Source of the DNA: Candidatus Kapaibacterium sp.
GTDB lineage: Bacteria > Bacteroidota > Ignavibacteria > Kapaibacteriales > UBA961
Direction: 5' to 3'
Length of the DNA: 6,569 nucleotides
Assembly: GCA_023253875.1 (NCBI GenBank)
Contig: JALRFC010000103.1
Span: 1-6,569 of the forward strand
Numbering within the stretch: position 1 is the stretch's first letter; each line of letters begins with the position of its first letter. This document shows, piece after piece, positions 1 to 6,333 of this stretch. The translations under genes and the position numbers were made by a program. The notes beneath the pieces were generated by a model, which saw nothing but the letters and a program-made list of their open reading frames with translations, did no database searches and had not been told where the DNA came from.

Positions 1-390
1 GGAGTTCTTTCACACCTGCTGCGGCAACTATACCAAATTTTGTTTGATCTACATTATGAAAATTTTTATGAGAAGTACCATATAAAATAAGTGTCATATC
101 AGGAAAGTATTCAGTCCATCTTTTTACCTCAAAAGAAAATTCCGTCAGATTTCAATGAGTATTCTCATAAACGTGGCACACTCTCGGCCGCAAGAGGAGA
201 AGATATCAATAGCGCTGATTCTCAATTTTTCATTTGTGTCAAAGATTCGGAATTTTTGGACGGTGAATATTCTGCCTTTGGAAAAGTAGTGCAAGGCATG
301 GAAGTAGTTGATGCAATTGCCAATGCACCAAGAGATGAAAAAACCGAAAGACCCAATCAGGTCATAACAATGAAAATCAGTAAAAAATAA
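1..390 (+). pseudogene. Decayed cyclophilin-type peptidyl-prolyl isomerase, 5' end outside window
   Basis: This was a cyclophilin (peptidyl-prolyl cis-trans isomerase), now apparently broken. From about base 139 to the stop at 388-390 a clean frame encodes the C-terminal half of the fold: IPSDFN, then KRGTLSAARG, NSADSQFFIC, FLDGEYSAFGKVVQGMEVV. Upstream, homology is split between frames. Bases 3-44 read SSFTPAAATIPNFV, which lines up residue for residue with LYGQDAPKTVDNFV of the next gene. One extra base moves the match to frame 1 (DLHYENFYEKYH, 46-81), which stops at 88-90. A weaker match, ISVISGK, returns in frame 3 at 87-107, before frame 1 resumes. The segment that should hold the catalytic FHR arginine is disrupted. 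The GTG at 91 opens a 99-residue frame, but it would start in mid-domain, so I do not treat it as a real start. Sequencing error is an alternative to true decay. The product type is near certain; the pseudogene status is likely. Confidence 0.75.
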
Positions 391-408
391 TAGTAAACAA
401 TCACCATT

Positions 409-412
409 GGAG
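409..412 (+). promoter_or_regulatory. Ribosome binding site of the exported cyclophilin
   Basis: GGAG lies five bases before the ATG at 418, a standard Shine-Dalgarno spacing. It fixes the start of the downstream gene so that the whole signal peptide is included. Confidence 0.6.
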
Positions 413-417
413 TTCCC

Positions 418-1038
418 ATGAAAACCACAATGAATCTATTCACTTTGTCGATGATGCTCATAGCTTTGACATATTCGACGCAATTTGCAGGAGCGCAATC
501 AGTCGTGATGACAAATCAAGAACCTACAATCACACATATCGTGACCATGAATACAAATCATGGACCAGTCACTTTGGGTCTTTATGGCCAAGATGCACCA
601 AAAACAGTTGATAATTTTGTCGGTCTCGCAGAAAAGAATTTCTATGATGGAATTCTCTTCCACCGCGTTGTTCCCGGATTTGTCATCCAAGCTGGTGATC
701 CCAAAACGAAAGATGAAGCTCTGAAAGGTCAATGGGGAACCGGCGGAGAAAGCATCTATGGTGGTGACTTCATTGATGAATTATTCCCGAATACGAAAAG
801 CTTTCAAATCGGCTATGCAAAAGGCGTTCTCGCTATGGCGAATCGCGGACCAAATACCAATACAAGTCAGTTCTTTATCTGTCTTGAAGATTTGGGACTT
901 CCAAAAAGCTATACAATGTTTGGTAAAGTGACCGAAGGCATGGATGTCGTCATGAAAATTGCAGCCACTCCATTGAATGGTAGCACTCCTCGTGAACCTG
1001 TCATCATCAAATCCATGACAGTGAAGAAAAAATCCTGA
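418..1038 (+). CDS. Exported cyclophilin-type peptidyl-prolyl cis-trans isomerase
   Basis: This 206-residue enzyme should speed cis-trans isomerisation of X-Pro bonds and help proteins fold outside the cytoplasm. Residues 1-26 form a signal peptide: a Lys near the start, a hydrophobic core at about 6-20, and AGA before Q27 as a likely signal peptidase I site. The cyclophilin domain spans about 40-204. FHRVVPGFVIQAGDP (81-95) holds the catalytic Arg83 and Gln91, and SQFFIC (150-155) forms part of the proline pocket. The GTGGESIYGG motif (107-116) and MANRGPNTNTSQFF recall eukaryotic-type cyclophilins. The usual WLDGK-type loop is replaced by a shorter GLPKSYTMFGKV (160-171), so Trp121 of human CypA has no counterpart. 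The broken cyclophilin upstream ends 27 bases earlier with no terminator between, and an intrinsic terminator follows, so the pair probably shared a transcript. The enzyme class is secure; the periplasmic site is inferred from the signal peptide. Confidence 0.95.
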   Translation: MKTTMNLFTLSMMLIALTYSTQFAGAQSVVMTNQEPTITHIVTMNTNHGPVTLGLYGQDAPKTVDNFVGLAEKNFYDGILFHRVVPGFVIQAGDPKTKDEALKGQWGTGGESIYGGDFIDELFPNTKSFQIGYAKGVLAMANRGPNTNTSQFFICLEDLGLPKSYTMFGKVTEGMDVVMKIAATPLNGSTPREPVIIKSMTVKKKS

Positions 1039-1061
1039 TTTCGATTTTTGTTTACGTTGAT

Positions 1062-1097
1062 GCCTGCATTTTCTGATGATAATGCAGGCTTTTTTTT
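1062..1097 (+). terminator. Rho-independent terminator after the exported cyclophilin
   Basis: GCCTGCATT (1062-1070) and AATGCAGGC (1081-1089) pair perfectly over nine base pairs around a ten-base loop, and eight T residues follow (1090-1097). It begins 23 bases after the cyclophilin stop. There is no matching A-run on the upstream side, so it should act on the + strand only. It separates the cyclophilin unit from the phosphorylase gene. Confidence 0.9.
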
Positions 1098-1141
1098 CTG
1101 TTTGCATTCAGATTCCATACCATCTCATTAAATCAAGAGTA

Positions 1142-2980
1142 ATGGACCCGAAACATACGTATTTCAATACAGTATATCCTGCTTTGCAATCTTCAAGGAT
1201 AGCATATTTTTCTTTGGAGTTTGGCTATTCCCAATCCATGCATCAATATGCAGGAGGCCTGGGAATATTGGCAGGGGATCATCTGAAATCATCTTCCGAT
1301 TTTGGTCTCCCTGTGATTGGAGTAGGACTATTGTATCATGAAGGAAGTCCGCATCAGCACATTGATGAACAAGGAAATCAAGTTGATTCTTTTACTCACA
1401 TTGACAGAAAACACCTTCCATTTCACACAGTTCTTGATATAGATGGTCAACCACTAAAGATTCAAGTGCAATTCCCTGAGGGCACTGCACATGTCAGAAT
1501 ACATAAAGTAATACATGATGATATAGCATTATTCCTATTGGATACGTATCATGAAGAGAATGCACATGATATTGGAATCATGCAGATTACAGACCGATTA
1601 TATTATGGTGATAGAGAACATCGTTTACGACAAGAAATTCTTCTTGGTATAGGAGGAATGAAAGCTCTCACGGCGATGAATCTCATGCCTGATTTCATTC
1701 ACATCAATGAAGGACATTCGGCATTTGCACTCACAGAATATATTGTTCAACTGATGCATGAAACTCAGCAATCATTTTGGAAAACACATGAAGCAGTTGC
1801 ATCACAATTACTCTTTACCACACATACACCCATTAATGCCGGAAATGAAGTGTTTTCACATGCATTGATTGCACAGTATTTGTCTTCACATTGCAATGAA
1901 TTATCCATTTCACTTGAAGAATTTCTTTCGCTTGGCATGTCGGATCATTTAGATTCTCATCTATTCTCCATGTCTGCATTCGCATTGAACATTGCAGGCT
2001 CAAGCAATGCGGTTAGTTCATTACATGGTGTCATTGCTCGTGATATGTGGAAGGGAATTGCTTCAAAACCGCATATCGCATCCATCACAAATGGAATACA
2101 TACCCAAACATGGATGGGTGAACATATAGGACAATTGTTAGACGCGACAATTGGGAATCATTGGAGAGAAATGCCGGAGTCAGTAGAGTCTTGGAATGGA
2201 ATTCAAGATTTGAAAAAAGAAGATGTATTTCATGCTCATGACATGCAGAAGCAATCCATGATCGCATATATTCACAGTAGATTACAGAGAGACCCAAATC
2301 ATACTACGCTTGATCCAAATGGATTATACATAGGCTATGCAAGAAGATTTGCTATGTACAAAAGAGCATATCTACCTTTCATGGATATTCAAGCACTCAA
2401 GAGAGTCTTGAATAATGAACAAGGTAATGTCTATCTCATTTTGGCAGGAAAAGCACATCCCGATGACCATGATGCCAAAGCAATCATCAAACATATTCAT
2501 ACCATGATTCATCAACATGATCTACAAACATCTGTGATTCTGCTTGAGGATTATGATATTGCACTTGCAACACAAATGATTCAAGGTTGTGATCTTTGGC
2601 TCAATACCCCGCGCAGACCTTTGGAAGCAAGCGGTACATCAGGTATGAAAGCTGCATTGAATGGATGTCTTCATTGCAGTATTTCCGATGGATGGTGGGA
2701 TGAAGCATATGCTCCCGATAGAGGATTTTTGATTCCTCATGTACAGTATCCTATATCACCGGAAGAACAAGATATTATTGAGTCCAATTCCCTCTATGAT
2801 ATACTTACCAATCACGTGATTCCTACATATTTCTCAAGGCATGCACATGAAGATTGGAGTAGTCTCATGAAAAATTCCATACAGAAACTAGGGTCAACAT
2901 ATTCCTCACATAGAATGGTTCACGAATATGCGAAGAGCTATTATATGCCAGGTATTCTACAATCCAAATGCAAACACTGA
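1142..2980 (+). CDS. glgP: Alpha-glucan (glycogen/maltodextrin) phosphorylase, GT35, short form
   Basis: This cytoplasmic enzyme releases glucose 1-phosphate from alpha-1,4-glucans using phosphate and pyridoxal phosphate. The 612-residue product shows the bacterial alpha-glucan phosphorylase motifs in order: IAYFSLEFG (20-28), YAGGLGILAGDH (36-47), NEGHSAF (189-195), THTP (227-230), RRFAMYKRA (401-409), AGKAHPDD (435-442), and LEDYDIA followed by NTPRRPLEASGTSGMKAALNG. Lys503 in GMK is the expected PLP-binding lysine. The N-terminal DUF3417 domain seen in longer relatives is absent. The frame stays open back to an ATG at 1076, but that ATG lies in the upstream terminator loop and the extra 22 residues look unlike the family. 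The ATG at 1142 lies 19 residues before the first conserved motif, though its ribosome site is weak (AAGAG only two bases upstream). No glycogen synthase, branching or debranching gene is adjacent. Function is secure; the preferred glucan cannot be read from sequence. Confidence 0.95.
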   Translation: MDPKHTYFNTVYPALQSSRIAYFSLEFGYSQSMHQYAGGLGILAGDHLKSSSDFGLPVIGVGLLYHEGSPHQHIDEQGNQVDSFTHIDRKHLPFHTVLDIDGQPLKIQVQFPEGTAHVRIHKVIHDDIALFLLDTYHEENAHDIGIMQITDRLYYGDREHRLRQEILLGIGGMKALTAMNLMPDFIHINEGHSAFALTEYIVQLMHETQQSFWKTHEAVASQLLFTTHTPINAGNEVFSHALIAQYLSSHCNELSISLEEFLSLGMSDHLDSHLFSMSAFALNIAGSSNAVSSLHGVIARDMWKGIASKPHIASITNGIHTQTWMGEHIGQLLDATIGNHWREMPESVESWNGIQDLKKEDVFHAHDMQKQSMIAYIHSRLQRDPNHTTLDPNGLYIGYARRFAMYKRAYLPFMDIQALKRVLNNEQGNVYLILAGKAHPDDHDAKAIIKHIHTMIHQHDLQTSVILLEDYDIALATQMIQGCDLWLNTPRRPLEASGTSGMKAALNGCLHCSISDGWWDEAYAPDRGFLIPHVQYPISPEEQDIIESNSLYDILTNHVIPTYFSRHAHEDWSSLMKNSIQKLGSTYSSHRMVHEYAKSYYMPGILQSKCKH

Positions 2981-3085
2981 ATAATACTGTGACAATGACA
3001 ATATTTAGCTATAGAAATGGTAGTTTCGAATAATGCGTGATTCATCGAGACGGTGATCTTTGCAAAGAACTTTATTGAGAGATAT

Positions 3086-3976
3086 ATGACAAAAGCTGGT
3101 TATATAGCGATTATTGGTAAACCAAATGTGGGTAAGTCCACATTGATGAATGCAATCATAGGTGAAAAATTATCGATTGTAACATCAAAACCACAAACCA
3201 CGCGGAGGAATGTTCTTGGTATTTATACCAAAGATCAAGTGCAAATGGTATTCATTGATACGCCCGGAGTTCTTAAGCCTCGTTATGAATTGCATAAATC
3301 CATGATGCACTATGTGGAAGAATCTCTCAGTGGAGCAGACATCATCGTCGTGATTGCAGATGTGACCAGACCCGAAACCGCCACGAAAGTACTCACTCCT
3401 CCATTTATCGAAGCAATCAAGAATACGAATAAGCCATGCATTGCCATATTGAATAAAATGGATGCATTGACCGATAAAAAGCAAGCCTTGCCTTTGATTT
3501 CAGCATTGAATGAATTGGGTGTTTTCAAGGACTTTTTGCCGATTTCAGCAAAAGAAACTGATAATGTACCGGAGCTTCTTCGAGTCTTGGAGTCATATTT
3601 ACCGGAAAATCCGATGTATCATGACCCTGAATTGTTAAGTACGATGCCACAGCGATTTTTTGTTTCTGAACTCATTCGAGAAACAGTATTTGAACTATTG
3701 AGTGAAGAATTACCATATTCCACAGAAGTTGCCATAGCTGAGTTTCGAGAGAAAGGTCAAGGAAAATGGTATATCGCCGCTGACATCATCGTGGAAAAAG
3801 ATTCCCAAAAAGCAATTATGATCGGTGAAAAGGGCTCCATGATCAAGCAAATAGGCAGTGAATCCAGAAAAAAAATCGAACATCATCTCGAAATGCCGGT
3901 ATTCCTTGAATTATTTGTTAAAGTTAGGGAAGATTGGCGCGACAAGTCCACTTATTTGCGCTCTTTTGGCTATTAA
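3086..3976 (+). CDS. era: GTPase Era, 30S ribosomal subunit maturation
   Basis: Era is a GTPase that binds the 3' end of 16S rRNA and helps mature the 30S subunit, at the ribosome and inner membrane face. The 296-residue length is typical. The GTPase domain has G1 GKPNVGKS (11-18), the switch I region PQTTRR (36-41), G3 DTPG (58-61), G4 NKMD (123-126) and G5 SAK (154-156). The C-terminal KH RNA-binding domain carries EFREKGQGKWYI, a GEKG loop (247-250) and the usual ending, W, then LRSFGY. The open frame extends upstream to a GTG at 3053. I choose the ATG at 3086 because MTKAGYIAIIGKPN matches the normal Era N-terminus and GAGAGA lies just before it. The 105 bases between glgP and this start hold no terminator or promoter that I can recognise. 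Confidence 0.97.
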   Translation: MTKAGYIAIIGKPNVGKSTLMNAIIGEKLSIVTSKPQTTRRNVLGIYTKDQVQMVFIDTPGVLKPRYELHKSMMHYVEESLSGADIIVVIADVTRPETATKVLTPPFIEAIKNTNKPCIAILNKMDALTDKKQALPLISALNELGVFKDFLPISAKETDNVPELLRVLESYLPENPMYHDPELLSTMPQRFFVSELIRETVFELLSEELPYSTEVAIAEFREKGQGKWYIAADIIVEKDSQKAIMIGEKGSMIKQIGSESRKKIEHHLEMPVFLELFVKVREDWRDKSTYLRSFGY

Positions 3977-4004
3977 ACCGTATTTTTGCACTTCGTTTGA
4001 GATA

Positions 4005-4030
4005 ATATTTGCCATCTCATTCGGCAATAT
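4005..4030 (+). repeat. Imperfect inverted repeat between era and the hydroxylase gene
   Basis: ATATTTGCC (4005-4013) and GGCAATAT (4023-4030) can pair as an eight-base-pair stem with one bulged T around a nine-base loop. It lies in the 92-base gap between the era stop and the next start. No T-run follows on either strand, so it is not a standard intrinsic terminator. It could be a weak processing or leader structure, or chance in AT-rich DNA. Confidence 0.3.
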
Positions 4031-4068
4031 CCAAAAAGAATTGAAGTCACGATGTGACATCCGAATAT

Positions 4069-4686
4069 ATGCCTTCAAAATTTGTGTCAAATAAGGATGA
4101 AACAGTGAGACTCTTCGAGAATCCAATTCTTGAGGCACTCTCCCATGTTCATCCCGTGATGCCTTTTGTTGTCTATGTGCCAATTACGCTTTTGCTTATG
4201 ATCATGTCATGGCATATGTCATTGGTGACAATGATTGCATATTTCATTGCCGGTACACTGTTTTGGACTTTATTCGAGTATATTCTCCACCGATTTGTGT
4301 TTCACTATGAACCAAAAACAGGGTGGGGTAAGAGATTCCATTATTTCACTCATGGTATTCACCATGATTATCCAAAGGATTCAACAAGACTTGTGATGCC
4401 TTTGGGTGTGAGTTTACCTTTGGCAGGATTGCTTTATCTCCCATTTTTTCTCTTTGCGAATCCATGGGGTAATATCTTTTTTGCCGGTTTTCTTATTGGA
4501 TATATGGTCTATGATGGAATGCATTTTGCGGTACATCATATGCAATTCTCAGGAAGAATTGGTCGCTATATGCAGGCCTATCACATGAAGCATCATTTTC
4601 AAGATGATCACAAAAGTTTTGGTGTTTCCAGTCCATTGTGGGATAAAATATTCTCCACAATGCCTGAAGAAACACATCAACAATGA
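4069..4686 (+). CDS. Fatty acid hydroxylase family membrane protein (FA2H/Scs7-like)
   Basis: This is probably a di-metal membrane hydroxylase of the fatty acid hydroxylase/sterol desaturase superfamily, likely adding a 2-hydroxyl to fatty acyl chains, for example those of ceramide lipids. The 205-residue protein has the histidine set of that family: HRFVFH (74-79), HGIHHDYPKDSTR (95-107), YDGMHFAVHH (148-157) and AYHMKHH (170-176) followed by FGVSSPLWD. Hydrophobic stretches at about 31-70 and 110-150 suggest four membrane spans, with the histidines facing the cytoplasm. It lacks the cytochrome b5 domain fused to eukaryotic FA2H, so another electron donor is needed. The start is uncertain. 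GTG 4054 adds five residues. GTG 4105 has a well-spaced AAGGA. I prefer ATG 4069 because FVSNKDETVRLF looks conserved in Bacteroidota relatives as I remember them. The superfamily is secure; the exact substrate is inferred. Confidence 0.88.
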   Translation: MPSKFVSNKDETVRLFENPILEALSHVHPVMPFVVYVPITLLLMIMSWHMSLVTMIAYFIAGTLFWTLFEYILHRFVFHYEPKTGWGKRFHYFTHGIHHDYPKDSTRLVMPLGVSLPLAGLLYLPFFLFANPWGNIFFAGFLIGYMVYDGMHFAVHHMQFSGRIGRYMQAYHMKHHFQDDHKSFGVSSPLWDKIFSTMPEETHQQ

Positions 4687-4715
4687 TAATCAGTTTTTCT
4701 TCACAATGCAGAAAC

Positions 4716-4719
4716 AGGA
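4716..4719 (+). promoter_or_regulatory. Ribosome binding site deciding the nuoC start
   Basis: AGGA lies five bases before the ATG at 4725. The competing in-frame ATG at 4683 overlaps the stop of the hydroxylase gene but would add 14 residues (MIISFSSQCRNRTT) that do not look like a NuoC N-terminus. The spacing of this site supports the 4725 start. Confidence 0.5.
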
Positions 4720-4724
4720 CTACT

Positions 4725-5252
4725 ATGCCTGTCACCAAAGAAACGCTACTCGACATCGCAAAAGGGATTAGCCCTTCTGCTGAACTTCATGAACATCATG
4801 GAGAATATACATTGCTTGTGCCTTCAGAGGATCTCATGGCAGTTTGTATTGCTTTGAGAGATGATGAACGGTCACAATTCAATCAATTGATTGATGCTAC
4901 TGTCATTGATAGAGCAACTCGTAATGATCGCTTTGAAGTGGTGTATTTCCTCCTTTCCTTACCTTTGGCTTCACGCGCTCGTGTAAAAACAATTGTGCAA
5001 GAGAAAAAACCACATTGTCCTTCGATGGTTGATGTTTGGGAATCAGCAAATTGGTATGAGCGTGAAGCATATGATATGTATGGTGTCATCTTCGAAGGAC
5101 ATCCTGATCTTCGTCGTTTCTATATGCCGGAAGATTTTGTTGATCCAGAATCAGGTGAACCATTATATCCTTTGCGTAAAGATTTTCCAGTGATGGGAAT
5201 CCCGGGATCAACACCTCTTCCTCCATTTCCTGAAAAAGGAATGAATAATTGA
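4725..5252 (+). CDS. nuoC: NADH-quinone oxidoreductase subunit C (complex I 30 kDa subunit)
   Basis: NuoC is part of the peripheral arm of respiratory complex I, packed against NuoD and NuoB near the quinone site on the cytoplasmic side of the membrane. It carries no cofactor. The 175-residue length suits a stand-alone NuoC, not a NuoCD fusion. Most telling is the family signature at residues 112-131, EREAYDMYGVIFEGHPDLRR, followed by PEDF and PLRKDFP. Between these, VDPESGEPLY gives a slightly longer loop than the usual short link to PLRKDYP. The upstream gene is a lipid hydroxylase and the downstream genes are unknowns and lepA, so no other nuo gene is visible on either side. In most bacteria nuoC sits between nuoB and nuoD. 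The next gene begins on the last base of the stop codon. Identity is secure. Confidence 0.94.
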   Translation: MPVTKETLLDIAKGISPSAELHEHHGEYTLLVPSEDLMAVCIALRDDERSQFNQLIDATVIDRATRNDRFEVVYFLLSLPLASRARVKTIVQEKKPHCPSMVDVWESANWYEREAYDMYGVIFEGHPDLRRFYMPEDFVDPESGEPLYPLRKDFPVMGIPGSTPLPPFPEKGMNN

Positions 5253-5878
5253 TGCGAATGATGTCACATCGTGCATTGCGACTTTGCGGCATGATGTTCA
5301 TCATGATGCTGAGTATATTATCCGGATGCCTTTTCGTCTGGGAAGAAGAAGAATTCTATCCTCCTATGTCGCTGAGTCCAACACCTGAAATTGAGATGTC
5401 ACGAAATACCGTGGAATCTACTGCAGGCGATATGATAGCATTCATTCCTCAAGGTTGGACCACTCTCGGAAAGGATCACTATCCATCATCTGATATAGTG
5501 GCGATCATGGTGGACTCAACACTAACGCTTTCTGCTGTCTTTTCTTCCATTGGTAGATTACCAACTACAATAAAGAATGAAGAAGAAACCGTTTATGAGC
5601 TCATGAGATATGCCATGGAACGACATATACAAAAATCTGGCGGCAATGTGAGTCAAATAGGAAAAGGTAGAACGCTTTCCATTGGACGTCGAATATTTGG
5701 CATGTTTGAATTTATGGGTCGGGATGGTTTGCAGACAAAAGCTGTTGTATGGCGGTCGAAAGCAGGGAATCATTATGAATGCGCGCTTGTTCCACTCGAT
5801 CTAACAGGAACAACTATTCCAAATGATTCAGTGAAATCTCAGATCTTACGATCAATCACCACTATGATCATGTTTTGA
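5252..5878 (+). CDS. Unrecognised lipoprotein
   Basis: I do not recognise this 208-residue protein by name. It begins with a short basic region (MRMMSHRALR), then a Met-rich hydrophobic stretch, then the lipobox LSGC, so signal peptidase II should cleave before Cys26 and the protein should be lipid-anchored. An acidic, proline-containing linker (WEEEEFYPP) follows. The mature part, from about residue 48, starts with AGDMIAFIPQGW, and later has GRRIFGMFEFMGRDGLQTKAVVWRS and NHYECALVP. This pattern of a strand with P-x-GW, followed by strands carrying an aromatic residue near F-E-F and a final helix, recalls PsbP/DcrB-like small alpha/beta domains; that is fold guesswork. Its ATG shares one base with the nuoC stop (TGATG), so translation is probably coupled; AAAAGGA lies eleven bases upstream. 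A TTG three bases earlier is a possible alternative start. Confidence 0.85.
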   Translation: MRMMSHRALRLCGMMFIMMLSILSGCLFVWEEEEFYPPMSLSPTPEIEMSRNTVESTAGDMIAFIPQGWTTLGKDHYPSSDIVAIMVDSTLTLSAVFSSIGRLPTTIKNEEETVYELMRYAMERHIQKSGGNVSQIGKGRTLSIGRRIFGMFEFMGRDGLQTKAVVWRSKAGNHYECALVPLDLTGTTIPNDSVKSQILRSITTMIMF

Positions 5879-5879
5879 T

Positions 5880-6329
5880 ATGCATGCATTTTCTCCTGAC
5901 ATTGAAGCATTACTCACGCATCTTGATGGAAGAGGCGGTGGTTTACGGAAGAAATCCGACATTGGATTTCTTTTTGAATATGCCGCAGAAACAGGGAATG
6001 CGGAAATCATCAATAGATTGGTGTTTTCAGGTAAGATCATTTGGTCTACCTATGGCGTATTGAAACGAACTACCGAACAAACCGATGGGTATGCAAATCT
6101 TGAAAGAGAATTCATGCAGGCAGTGAATGATGTTCGTATTCTCATCCATGAATTCACTTCCACTTGGAAGGAAGAACACAGAAATCGTTTCGAAGAAACA
6201 TATCTCGGCATGAATCAAGGCACGATCCGCAATATTGTTGACCTTGCTCATGATTTTGCTGAAATCAAACATTTGCAACAAGATGCTCGCCATTCATCCG
6301 GGAATGACGAAGCCAAGGACAATGCATAA
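5880..6329 (+). CDS. Conserved-looking helical cytosolic protein of unknown function
   Basis: I do not recognise this 149-residue protein. It has no signal peptide or membrane segment and looks mostly alpha-helical. Residues 24-60 (KKSDIGFLFEYAAETGNAE, then NRLVFSGKIIWSTYGVLKR) are followed by an amphipathic acidic region, about 70-115 (LEREFMQAVNDVRILIHEF, HRNRFEETYLGM), and a last helix ending near HLQQ. The tail (ARHSSGNDEAKDNA) is polar and probably disordered. The ATG comes one base after the lipoprotein stop and has no clear ribosome site, so it is probably translated by re-initiation. lepA follows after four bases. The frame is judged real because of the tight packing, its full use of the gap between two genes, and its protein-like composition. 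A role in translation or membrane biology cannot be inferred from position alone. Confidence 0.8.
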   Translation: MHAFSPDIEALLTHLDGRGGGLRKKSDIGFLFEYAAETGNAEIINRLVFSGKIIWSTYGVLKRTTEQTDGYANLEREFMQAVNDVRILIHEFTSTWKEEHRNRFEETYLGMNQGTIRNIVDLAHDFAEIKHLQQDARHSSGNDEAKDNA

Positions 6330-6333
6330 TAGT

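Noticed and set aside
91..390. A stand-alone 99-residue cyclophilin starting at GTG 91
   Set aside because: It would begin in the middle of the fold and lack the catalytic arginine segment, and matching homology continues upstream in other frames.
781..1118. Minus-strand open frames opposite the exported cyclophilin
   Set aside because: They lie opposite a clear gene, overlap the terminator and show no family motif; they are shadows of the + strand coding sequence.
1098..1141. Promoter for the phosphorylase gene
   Set aside because: One is expected after the terminator, but a TTGCAT at 1102 has no acceptable -10 partner, so I cannot place it.
2981..3085. Possible promoter before era (TGACAA and TATAGA)
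   Set aside because: The spacing is only 14 bases and the match is weak; neither a good sigma-70 type nor the Bacteroidota -33/-7 pattern is present.
3858..4183. Small frames on both strands across the era end and following gap
   Set aside because: They overlap the conserved Era KH domain or the hydroxylase N-terminus in other frames and have no recognisable protein features.
5290..5305. Inverted repeat CATGATG/CATCATG in the lipoprotein signal region
   Set aside because: The loop is too short for a full stem, and the pattern comes from repeated ATG and ATC codons in a Met- and Ile-rich signal peptide.
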